Source of the DNA: Bacteroidales bacterium
GTDB lineage: Bacteria; Bacteroidota; Bacteroidia; Bacteroidales; UBA932
DNA: 5,698 bases
NCBI GenBank assembly: GCA_018433265.1
Contig: JAHDRO010000136.1
Location: 1-5,698 of the forward strand
Reading direction: 5' to 3'
In this document: piece by piece, positions 1 through 5,662 of the stretch
How the letters are laid out: every line of letters starts with the position of its first letter
How positions within the stretch are numbered: the first letter of the stretch is position 1
The notes under the pieces: model-generated
The model's database searches: none
What the model was told of the DNA's origin: nothing
Seen by the model: only the letters and a program-made list of their open reading frames with translations
Position numbers and translations under genes: made by a program

Positions 1-421
1 CAACACCATCTCTTCGAGCATTACGAATGCTTATCTTAGCATTCTCGCCTTCTTGCCTCACCTTTTTAACAAGCTCTCTGCGCCTCTCCTCTGTAAGGGG
101 AGGAACATTTATTCTTATATGTTCTCCATTGTTTTGAGGAGTAAAACCTATATTGGCAGCCATTATTGCCTTCTCAATCAAAGGAATCATCTTTTTGTCC
201 CATGGCTGGATAAACATGGTTTTTGCATCAGGAGCAGTAATACTTGCAACTTGGGGAATAGGTGTCATGGTACCATAATAATCTACCAAAATATTAGAGA
301 AAATTGCAGGATTGGCTTTTCCGGCCCTGTAAGATTTAAGCTCTTCTTCCAAATGAAAAATTGCTTTGATCATTTTTTCTTTAGCTGCTGCTATAACCTC
401 TTTTTGATTATTTATATCCAT
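1..421 (-). CDS. frr: Ribosome recycling factor, N-terminal 140 residues (cut by window edge)
   Basis: Ribosome recycling factor (RRF) works in the cytoplasm with EF-G to split the post-termination ribosome so that its subunits can be reused. Translating the minus strand from the ATG at 421 gives 140 codons that run off the left edge without a stop. The family is usually about 185 residues, so the last 45 or so are missing. Recognisable stretches are ELKSYRAGKANP near residues 27-38, the YYGTMTPIPQVASI segment, PWDKKMIPLIEKAI, NNGEHIRINVPPLTEERRRE, and the basic IRNARRDG at the edge, which lies in the three-helix bundle that contacts the ribosome. The start lies 11 bases after the pyrH stop, so the two are almost certainly co-transcribed; pyrH-frr is a common bacterial pair. 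No frameshift or odd residue is seen. Confidence 0.96.
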   Translation of the reverse strand, partial: MDINNQKEVIAAAKEKMIKAIFHLEEELKSYRAGKANPAIFSNILVDYYGTMTPIPQVASITAPDAKTMFIQPWDKKMIPLIEKAIMAANIGFTPQNNGEHIRINVPPLTEERRRELVKKVRQEGENAKISIRNARRDGV

Positions 422-432
422 AAAACAATAAA

Positions 433-1146
433 TTAATTATCATAAGAAATAAGTGTACCTATGTTTTCTCCATTAACAACCTTAACAAGGTTCCCTGGTA
501 TATTAACATCAAAGACCACTATTGGGATGCTGTTCTCCTTGCATAAGGTAAACGCAGTTAAGTCCATAATTTTAAGATTCTCTTCAAGAGCTTTGTCAAA
601 TGAAATAGAAGTATACTTGAAAGCATCCGGAAATTTCTCCGGGTCAGCCGAATAAACACCATCTACTCTTGTACCCTTAAGAAGCGCCTCAGCCCCAATT
701 TCAGCTGCCCTGAGAGCAGAAGCCGTATCTGTTGTGAAAAAAGGATTACCTGTCCCACCAGCAATAATTGATACACCACCGCTCTCCATAAACTTTACGG
801 CTTTATCTCTGCCGTAATAGATCCCGTAAGGTTCTGCAGGAGTTGAGGTAAAAACCTCTGCAGGAGTTCCTTGGGACTTAAGTGCCATCGAGAGTGCAAT
901 ACTGTTAATGATTGTTGCCAACATTCCCATTTGATCTCCCTTGACTCTGTCAAAGCCCTTTCCGACCCCTGAAAGTCCTCGAAATATATTTCCTCCCCCT
1001 ATAACAATTGCTATTTCAACACCCAAAGCTACTGTATCATGTATCTCCCTGGCGTATTGAGATAGAATATTTTCGTCTAAACCAACACCAATCCTGCCTC
1101 CAATGCTCTCTCCACTCAGTTTCAACAGAACTCTTTTGTATTTCAT
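433..1146 (-). CDS. pyrH: UMP kinase (uridylate kinase)
   Basis: UMP kinase phosphorylates UMP to UDP with ATP, a step in de novo pyrimidine nucleotide synthesis in the cytoplasm. It is a hexameric enzyme of the amino-acid kinase fold, unrelated to eukaryotic UMP/CMP kinases. The 237-residue length is normal for the family. Visible motifs are KLSGES (9-14, phosphate binding), GGGNIFRG (50-57), GDQMG (70-74, UMP contact), GGTGNPFFTTD (130-140, UMP and phosphate binding), DGVYSADP (162-169, ATP side) and MDLTAFTLCKEN (194-205). The ATG at 1146 gives the expected MKYKRVLLKLSGE start. Residues 94-97 and 102-105 are both TPAE and are encoded by a 12-base direct repeat; this is an oddity, not an insertion. 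The gene leads the pyrH-frr unit and has a convincing promoter upstream at 1192-1222. Confidence 0.97.
   Translation of the reverse strand: MKYKRVLLKLSGESIGGRIGVGLDENILSQYAREIHDTVALGVEIAIVIGGGNIFRGLSGVGKGFDRVKGDQMGMLATIINSIALSMALKSQGTPAEVFTSTPAEPYGIYYGRDKAVKFMESGGVSIIAGGTGNPFFTTDTASALRAAEIGAEALLKGTRVDGVYSADPEKFPDAFKYTSISFDKALEENLKIMDLTAFTLCKENSIPIVVFDVNIPGNLVKVVNGENIGTLISYDN
833..868. repeat. 12-base direct repeat inside pyrH
   Basis: The 12-base word TCTGCAGGAGTT occurs at 833-844 and again at 857-868, a period of 24 bases or eight codons. On the coding strand it gives two in-frame TPAE peptides. As far as I recall the family, total length here equals that of other PyrH proteins, so the repeat probably arose by substitution or very local conversion, not by an added copy. 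Confidence 0.6.
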
Positions 1147-1191
1147 TAATTATTAGGTATTAAATTATGTCATTCAATCATCTGAATAGAA

Positions 1192-1222
1192 CAAAAGTAG
1201 CTAAATATTATGAAATTAACAA
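1192..1222 (-). promoter_or_regulatory. Predicted Bacteroidota-type promoter for pyrH-frr
   Basis: Read on the minus strand, TACTTTTG at 1199-1192 matches the Bacteroidota -7 consensus TAnnTTTG exactly. A TTG at 1222-1220 stands 20 bases upstream, where the -33 element of the primary sigma factor is expected. Transcription would start near 1185, leaving a leader of about 40 bases before the pyrH ATG. This is a motif match only, with no transcript data. Confidence 0.65.
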
Positions 1223-1239
1223 GCAAGGCTATATCTTTG
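1209..1239 (+). promoter_or_regulatory. Predicted Bacteroidota-type promoter for sdhC
   Basis: TATCTTTG at 1232-1239 matches the -7 consensus TAnnTTTG exactly. TATG at 1209-1212, 19 bases upstream, is a three-of-four match to the -33 TTTG. The start of transcription would fall near 1246, about 36 bases before the sdhC ATG. Its elements interleave with those of the pyrH promoter on the other strand. The -33 part is weak. Confidence 0.5.
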
Positions 1240-1281
1240 CCAAACAAAAAAAGATACTATTAATAATAAAATTATAGCGGC

Positions 1282-1944
1282 ATGAGCAACATATTTACGT
1301 CTTCCATCGGTAAGAAACTTATTATGAGTATTACTGGACTCTTTCTGATGCTTTTCCTTTTGGTTCATCTTTTTGCAAATTCTGCATACCTGTTTGGACC
1401 TGAGGCTTTTGACACCATTATAATAATTATGAGTTCGCCCGTTGTAGTTGCAATAGTTCCAGTACTTGCTGCCGGTTTTATAATTCATATTTTCTACGCT
1501 TCCTATCTCACTATCACAAACCTGATGGCGCGGGGAAAAGAGAGATATGCAGTCGCACACAAAGGCGCATCAGATTCATGGGCTTCCAAAAACATGTTTG
1601 TGCTCGGAGTTATCATTTTGGGCTTCCTTATATTCCATTTGACTCATTTTTGGGCACATATGCAGTTGAAGGATTTTACGGGCAGAGAACCGGAAAATGT
1701 AAACAATCTCATGCAACTTACATTCAGCAATATATGGATTGTTATACTTTATCTTATTTGGTTCTTTGCTATATGGTTTCATCTGACACATGGTTTCTGG
1801 AGTGCTTTCCAAACCTTGGGTATGAACAATTCAAAATGGCTTAAAAGGTGGCAGGTTATTGCTTATATCTATGCTACTTTTATTTTTCTTGGCTTCGCCA
1901 CTATTGCCATAACAGCCTATTGTAGGTCAAAAGGGATATGCTGA
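1282..1944 (+). CDS. sdhC: Succinate dehydrogenase/fumarate reductase cytochrome b subunit, b558 family
   Basis: This is the membrane anchor of a succinate:quinone oxidoreductase or quinol:fumarate reductase. It carries two b hemes and passes electrons between the quinone pool and the flavin and iron-sulfur subunits. The 220 residues fit the b558-type single-anchor family used by Bacteroidota, with five membrane helices at roughly 13-36, 53-78, 103-124, 148-173 and 190-214. Candidate heme-ligand histidines are H29, H69, H119 or H122, and H167 or H170, which fits bis-histidine ligation of two hemes. The HLTHGFWSAFQTLG segment (167-180) is typical of the family. The start is MSNIFTSSIGKKLIM, which needs no extension. 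The gene normally leads an sdhC-sdhA-sdhB operon. Here its stop is followed after 12 bases by the convergent end of hemW, so the catalytic subunits must lie elsewhere or be absent. The symbol frdC is an equally valid name, because direction of catalysis cannot be read from sequence. Confidence 0.93.
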   Translation: MSNIFTSSIGKKLIMSITGLFLMLFLLVHLFANSAYLFGPEAFDTIIIIMSSPVVVAIVPVLAAGFIIHIFYASYLTITNLMARGKERYAVAHKGASDSWASKNMFVLGVIILGFLIFHLTHFWAHMQLKDFTGREPENVNNLMQLTFSNIWIVILYLIWFFAIWFHLTHGFWSAFQTLGMNNSKWLKRWQVIAYIYATFIFLGFATIAITAYCRSKGIC

Positions 1945-1956
1945 AAATTAAAAGTT

Positions 1957-3102
1957 TTAAACTACCATAAGATCTCTTATTATCCCATCAGATACAAAGA
2001 ACCTGTCCGGTGGGATTTTTATTTTATTTCCATCCATAATTACTTCCCCTCTCTTTAATGCATTTTCTAATTGTTGTTGAAATAAAGAATAAATCTCTGG
2101 AGGTGTCACATCTCTGAGGACTTGGAGGTCTGCTCCGACTGTTCTTCTCAAAGAAAGCATTATTTTCTCATTAAATATATTTCTGGGAGATAAATTCTCA
2201 CATTTAAAACACCTGTCTCCTACTTGTAAAAAAGAACAGTATTTACTCAGACTTGAACAGTTCCAGCTTCTTATCTTTCCATCAAACGAATGTGCTGACG
2301 GGCCAAATCCAATATAAGGTTTATGCTCCCAATAAGAACTATTGTGCAAGGCTTCTTTTCCAGGAAGTGAAAAATTTGAAATTTCATATTGAATATAACC
2401 CGCTTTTGAGAGCATATTCTGAATAAGAGAATACTGTAATGAACAGTTATCATCTGACAAAGGGACATATTCTCCACATTCATAACTTTTCCCGAGAGGA
2501 GTCCCTTTCTCAATGCCAAGCTGGTATAATGACAAATGTTCCGGTCTTATTGAAATCAACCGTTCGAGATTTGCAATGAGTTTTTGTTCTGTCAATAGAC
2601 TAAAGCCGAACATCAGATCAATACTTATATTAGTAAAGCCACAATCTCTTGCCATGAAAAAAGCATCTATTGCCTTACACGAATCATGACGTCGATTCAT
2701 CCAAAGCAAATCCTCATCAAAAAAAGATTGGATACCAATACTCAGTCTATTTATACCAATATCTTTTAGTTGAATAAGATAGTCTTCGGTCAGGTCATCA
2801 GGATTAACCTCAATAGTAAATTCTTGAATTTGAGAAAAAGTGTCAATTCCAAATTGTGCATAAACAGACTTTACAATTTTTGACAGGTTATCAGATGACA
2901 AGAGCGAGGGTGTCCCCCCTCCTATATAAATAGTCGTCGGCTTTATCTTGCAGTTTTTAAAAAAATCGCTTCTCTGTTCTATCTCACATAGAAGCGATTC
3001 TATATATTTTTCAACTCTGTCCTTTTTGTTTCTTATAGAATAAAAGTCACAATAGATACAAAATTGCGAGCAAAAAGGAATATGTATGTAAATACCTGCC
3101 AA
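1957..3102 (-). CDS. hemW: HemW, radical SAM heme chaperone (coproporphyrinogen oxidase-like)
   Basis: HemW binds heme and is reported to deliver it to heme proteins of the respiratory chain. It is often misannotated as the oxygen-independent coproporphyrinogen III oxidase HemN. The 381-residue protein has the radical SAM cluster motif C11-x3-C15-x2-C18 followed by DF; HemN has a further cysteine two places later, which is missing here. Also seen are GGGTP (61-65), EVNP (98-101), RLSIGIQSF (119-127), the HemW hallmark HNSSYW (253-258), GFGPSAHSF (265-273), NEKIMLSLR (311-319) and a C-terminal helical domain. The start codon is TTG at 3102: the upstream in-frame codons run TAA, ATA, GTC, AAA, TTG, so no ATG is available, and MAGIYIHIPFC is the expected N-terminus. 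Five bases separate it from the stop of the coiled-coil gene, which suggests translational coupling. It ends 12 bases from the convergent sdhC stop. Confidence 0.94.
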   Translation of the reverse strand: MAGIYIHIPFCSQFCIYCDFYSIRNKKDRVEKYIESLLCEIEQRSDFFKNCKIKPTTIYIGGGTPSLLSSDNLSKIVKSVYAQFGIDTFSQIQEFTIEVNPDDLTEDYLIQLKDIGINRLSIGIQSFFDEDLLWMNRRHDSCKAIDAFFMARDCGFTNISIDLMFGFSLLTEQKLIANLERLISIRPEHLSLYQLGIEKGTPLGKSYECGEYVPLSDDNCSLQYSLIQNMLSKAGYIQYEISNFSLPGKEALHNSSYWEHKPYIGFGPSAHSFDGKIRSWNCSSLSKYCSFLQVGDRCFKCENLSPRNIFNEKIMLSLRRTVGADLQVLRDVTPPEIYSLFQQQLENALKRGEVIMDGNKIKIPPDRFFVSDGIIRDLMVV

Positions 3103-3107
3103 TTTGA

Positions 3108-3974
3108 CTATTTAAGTAAAAGGTCAGCTGTACCCAGCTTGCCTTCCTCAGTATAAACATCGACATTATAAACTCCTTTGACAAAAGGTGCACTGCCCGC
3201 AAAATAGATGCAAACTTCAAGTTCGGATCCCTGGTAATCAACTTCCCTTACTGCAGAATAAATCATCTGCTCTCCACCAACGTTGAATATCTGCTGACTT
3301 CCGTCAGTCATCAAAATACCATCAGGTCCTTTCACTCTGATATATATCTTTCTGGGGCCTTTTGTAGCAATATTGTTTTCTACAAGATACAAGCACGTTT
3401 TAATCTTAACTGTACGGCTGCTGCGGTCAGTCTCCTTGTTGGAAGCCGTAATTGCAACGACATTGATCCCTCTACCCTTTAACATTGAACCTTTTTGTAT
3501 CTTAAGAGCATATTCGTTGGTTGTAGTCTGGAGTTCTTCATATTTCTGTCTTGTCTCTTTTGCTTCATCCTTTGCAGCAGCAGCTTCCTTCCTTAAACTG
3601 ATATTCAAGGTATTCAATGAATCAATTTGGATAATATAACCCCTCATAATGCTTCTTAATGTTCCAAGCTCTTGCTCGTATTGACGTATTTTGGTTCTGT
3701 TGGTTGCCTCTGTCCTTTTTAGCCTGTCAATAAGCTGCTCGACCTTTTCCCTCTCTTTTGAAAGCTGCACATTGAGACTGTCATTATTTGTTGTCAACAT
3801 GGCATATTCTTCCTTCAGCTGCTCTGTTTGTTGAGTTAACTGCTCCTTTTCAACTGTCAGATCTCCTATTATCCTGCTTCTGTCTATCCATATGTATGCA
3901 AGAACTCCTATAAGCAGAAGTGCAATTACTGACAGAGCTATTACAATATTTCTAAGTGTTCTCTCTTTTTCCAT
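3108..3974 (-). CDS. Membrane-anchored coiled-coil protein with beta-rich C-terminal domain, function unknown
   Basis: I cannot assign this 288-residue protein to a named family. It has a short charged N-terminus (MEKERTLRN), one hydrophobic helix at about 9-30, then a long segment rich in Glu, Lys, Gln and Leu at about 33-160 that reads as a coiled coil, with an alanine and charge-rich stretch (EAAAAKDEAKETRQKYEE) at 130-147. Residues from about 166 to 288 change character: alternating hydrophobic strands, glycines and turns, ending in GVYNVDVYTEEGKLGTADLLLK-like strands, which resembles an Ig-like beta sandwich. The simplest topology is an inner-membrane anchor with the coil and the beta domain in the periplasm, but the charges around the helix do not settle the direction. 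The architecture recalls conserved hypothetical proteins of Bacteroidales. It is the first gene of a unit with hemW and has a -7 promoter match at 4009-4016. Confidence 0.85.
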   Translation of the reverse strand: MEKERTLRNIVIALSVIALLLIGVLAYIWIDRSRIIGDLTVEKEQLTQQTEQLKEEYAMLTTNNDSLNVQLSKEREKVEQLIDRLKRTEATNRTKIRQYEQELGTLRSIMRGYIIQIDSLNTLNISLRKEAAAAKDEAKETRQKYEELQTTTNEYALKIQKGSMLKGRGINVVAITASNKETDRSSRTVKIKTCLYLVENNIATKGPRKIYIRVKGPDGILMTDGSQQIFNVGGEQMIYSAVREVDYQGSELEVCIYFAGSAPFVKGVYNVDVYTEEGKLGTADLLLK

Positions 3975-4008
3975 AATTCTAACTTTATTAATTTTTGTAA
4001 TATAAAAA

Positions 4009-4016
4009 CAAATTTA
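4009..4016 (-). promoter_or_regulatory. Predicted -7 element for the coiled-coil/hemW unit
   Basis: TAAATTTG, read on the minus strand from 4016 to 4009, matches TAnnTTTG exactly. The predicted transcript start is near 4003, about 28 bases before the ATG at 3974. I see no TTG at the proper distance upstream, so the -33 element is missing or weak, and in such AT-rich DNA a chance match is possible. Confidence 0.4.
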
Positions 4017-4027
4017 AGATTTTTATT

Positions 4028-4035
4028 TAGCTTTG
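4028..4035 (+). promoter_or_regulatory. Predicted -7 element for the two-helix membrane protein gene
   Basis: TAGCTTTG matches TAnnTTTG exactly. Transcription would begin near 4042, about 40 bases before the ATG at 4082. The nearest upstream TTTTG (3993-3997) is about 30 bases away, too far for a normal -33 element. It lies 11 bases from the opposing -7 element, so the two promoters would overlap. Confidence 0.4.
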
Positions 4036-4081
4036 TATTTATGGTACATAAGTTCCTTAATTATAAAACACATATTCTACT

Positions 4082-4570
4082 ATGAAAAGCGGATTTGATT
4101 TTAAAAAGTATTTTATCAGAGTTGTTAAATATCTTATTTATTTCGTTATTATTTTCTCCCTTATTATAGCAATTTTTGCTCTGGCATCAAGACAGGAACT
4201 AAGCTATTCTGCACTATTCAGACCTGGAACAGGCGTCCAATTGTTAGTGTTCTTTGTTGTAATTTCTCTGGCATATCCTCTGGTAAGTTTCATCAATAAA
4301 CGTGCCTACCTCAATCACTCTTTTGCTGAAGAGAGAGATAAAATACTCAAAGTGTTTGAAGACAGCAATTATATAAAAGTAGCAGAAGATGCAACCACTA
4401 TTACTTTTAGACACAAATCCAAAGTAACTAGAATGTTCAGAATGTTTGAAGACACAATAGTGGTTGATTTCAGCGATAATCCTATTGTCCTGAAAGGGAT
4501 GAGAAAGGATGTTTATCGCCTGGCAAAATCTATTGAGTACGCCTCCCAAGGGAATCCCGAGAAATCTTAA
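4082..4570 (+). CDS. Two-helix membrane protein with small cytosolic-type C-terminal domain, function unknown
   Basis: This 162-residue protein is not one I recognise by name. After a basic N-terminus it has two hydrophobic helices at about 14-36 and 52-72, joined by a short loop. The remaining 90 residues are soluble. They hold a helix (SFAEERDKILKVFEDSN, 80-96), then strand-like stretches (YIKVAED, TTITFRHKS, RMFRMFEDTIVVDFSD, NPIVLKGM) and a final helix (RKDVYRLAKSIEYAS). The basic flanks (KK at 8-9, NKR at 72-74) suggest that both termini face the cytoplasm. A two-helix anchor followed by a strand-rich domain with a closing helix is reminiscent of bacterial PH-like membrane proteins, but no diagnostic motif supports this. 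It is a single plus-strand gene whose last 41 bases overlap the 3' end of trmB on the other strand. The start is the first ATG after the promoter-like gap. Confidence 0.85.
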   Translation: MKSGFDFKKYFIRVVKYLIYFVIIFSLIIAIFALASRQELSYSALFRPGTGVQLLVFFVVISLAYPLVSFINKRAYLNHSFAEERDKILKVFEDSNYIKVAEDATTITFRHKSKVTRMFRMFEDTIVVDFSDNPIVLKGMRKDVYRLAKSIEYASQGNPEKS

Positions 4571-5225
4571 AAGACATATAAGTTATTGGAAGTCCCTGGG
4601 AAAGAAAAATTTCCTCATAATGAGTTTTGATATCTAGCATATTATCTTGTCCGGCGTATCCCGTACCGTAAATATCCGGGTTGCTCTCAATGATTTCATA
4701 CCCCCTTTCTTTAACTATTCCAAGAGTATATTCATGCAAAAACAGGCTGTCGGTTTTGAGGTGAACAGTGCCACCATTTATAAGAAATTTGGCATATTTG
4801 TCTAGAAAAATTGGTGAGGTAAGTCTTTTGTTCTCCCTTTTAATTTGAGGATCCGCAAATGTTATCCATACAGACGATATTTCATTCTCACCAAAAAGAC
4901 TTTCAACAAACTCAATTCTGCACCTGACAAAAACAACATTGACAAGGCCCTCTTCAAGTGCGCTTTTTGCACCCCTCCACAATCTTGCTCCCTTAATATC
5001 AATACCGATATAATTATTACAGGGATTTCTTCTTGCCATTTCAACAGTATATTCTCCTCTGCCGCATCCAAGCTCTAAAACTATAGGGTTGTCATTCCCA
5101 AAAACTTCCCGTCTCCATTTCCCTTTAAGCCTATAATCTTTTCTGAAGACTTCGCTGAAATCTGGTTGATAAAGATTACTAAAAGTCTCATTCTCGGCAA
5201 ATCTTTTCAGTTTATCCTTCCCCAT
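4530..5225 (-). CDS. trmB: tRNA (guanine-N7-)-methyltransferase, m7G46
   Basis: TrmB transfers a methyl group from S-adenosylmethionine to N7 of guanosine 46 in the variable loop of tRNAs. The 231-residue length suits the family. Seen in order are the SAM-binding motif LELGCGRGEYT (50-60), GIDIKGARLWRGAK (74-87), the catalytic loop FADPQIKRENKRLTS (123-137), HLKTDS (155-160) and the C-terminal THYEEIFLSQG (201-211). The loop in most bacteria reads close to FPDPWPKKRHHKRRL; the Gln in place of Trp-Pro is, as I recall, usual in Bacteroidota, while the Ala in place of the first Pro is less so. The aspartate is kept, so the enzyme should be active. It begins 8 bases after the stop of the GldH-like gene, so the two likely share a transcript, and its last 41 bases overlap the convergent two-helix gene. 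No separate promoter is seen. Confidence 0.95.
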   Translation of the reverse strand: MGKDKLKRFAENETFSNLYQPDFSEVFRKDYRLKGKWRREVFGNDNPIVLELGCGRGEYTVEMARRNPCNNYIGIDIKGARLWRGAKSALEEGLVNVVFVRCRIEFVESLFGENEISSVWITFADPQIKRENKRLTSPIFLDKYAKFLINGGTVHLKTDSLFLHEYTLGIVKERGYEIIESNPDIYGTGYAGQDNMLDIKTHYEEIFLSQGLPITYMSFKISRDSLGRRTQ

Positions 5226-5233
5226 ATAAATTA

Positions 5234-5662
5234 TTACTGTATCTTCAACTTGAACTCTTTAATTTTCCCCTTTTTTGTGCCAGGTTCTAAATAATATATA
5301 GTAAATAACCATCTGCCTGTTAGAGGAAAACTGACGTTCTTTCGATAGTGCCAGAGTACATCTCTCCAGACTCCGCTTCTTACAACGGTAGTTAAGCCGT
5401 CACTATCCTGCTTTTTAACAGGAATGTTCAAAGTATCTCTATATCTAATGCCTGAAGGAGAAAGAATCTCAAGCATAACTGGAAGCGTTTCATCTTTATA
5501 TGTTACCGAAATCCTTAATGAAAAATCAACATTAAACGATCTCTGAGTATTCCTGCAATTAAACTTGAACCATTGCACCGAAGGCTCATAATCATCTTTT
5601 GCACATGAACACAACAAAGCTCCAAAAAAAAACAACAGTAATACCTTACTTCTGATTTTCAT
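5234..5662 (-). CDS. gldH: GldH-like lipoprotein
   Basis: This is a 142-residue predicted lipoprotein. The signal peptide MKIRSKVLLLFFFGALL leads to a lipobox L17-C18-S19-C20, so C20 is the likely lipidated residue. The mature start CAKDDYE has acidic residues just after the cysteine, like the surface-export signals described for some Bacteroidota lipoproteins. The body matches the pattern I know for GldH: a beta-rich segment with an LSPSGIRYRDT turn (residues 68-77), then SFPLTGRW (about 111-118), FTIYY and a closing strand EFKLKIQ. GldH is needed for gliding and type IX secretion in flavobacteria; relatives occur in many non-gliding Bacteroidales, where the role is unclear. It is shorter than the roughly 155-160 residues typical of the family. 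The frame stays open to the window edge, but the ATG at 5662 gives a proper signal peptide. It ends in tandem TAA codons 8 bases before trmB. The family call is from memory of motifs only. Confidence 0.6.
   Translation of the reverse strand: MKIRSKVLLLFFFGALLCSCAKDDYEPSVQWFKFNCRNTQRSFNVDFSLRISVTYKDETLPVMLEILSPSGIRYRDTLNIPVKKQDSDGLTTVVRSGVWRDVLWHYRKNVSFPLTGRWLFTIYYLEPGTKKGKIKEFKLKIQ

Noticed and set aside
53..436. 127-codon plus-strand open frame at the left end
   Set aside because: It is antisense to frr and the pyrH-frr junction, its product is rich in Cys, His, Phe and Asn with no family likeness, and the minus frame is a clear RRF.
1216..1560. 114-codon minus-strand open frame over the sdhC promoter and 5' half
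   Set aside because: It is the reverse of a strongly supported membrane protein gene and its translation has no recognisable pattern.
1576..1844. Open frames on both strands inside sdhC
   Set aside because: They are shadows of the sdhC coding frame; composition is not protein-like and no start signal is seen.
1948..1960. Palindrome TTAAAAGTTTTAA between sdhC and hemW as a two-way terminator
   Set aside because: The stem is only A-T pairs with a one-base centre, too weak for a hairpin terminator, and such palindromes are common in AT-rich DNA.
1957..3102. Assignment as HemN, the oxygen-independent coproporphyrinogen III oxidase
   Set aside because: The extra cysteine two places after the third cluster cysteine is absent (CDF here) and the HNSSYW motif is that of HemW.
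3373..3639. 88-codon plus-strand frame with hydrophobic segments
   Set aside because: It is antisense to the coiled-coil gene; the hydrophobic and alanine runs come from reversing Glu/Lys/Ala-rich codons.
4599..4614. GGAAA/TTTCC stem after the two-helix gene as a terminator
   Set aside because: It is five pairs long, has no following T run, and lies inside trmB coding sequence.
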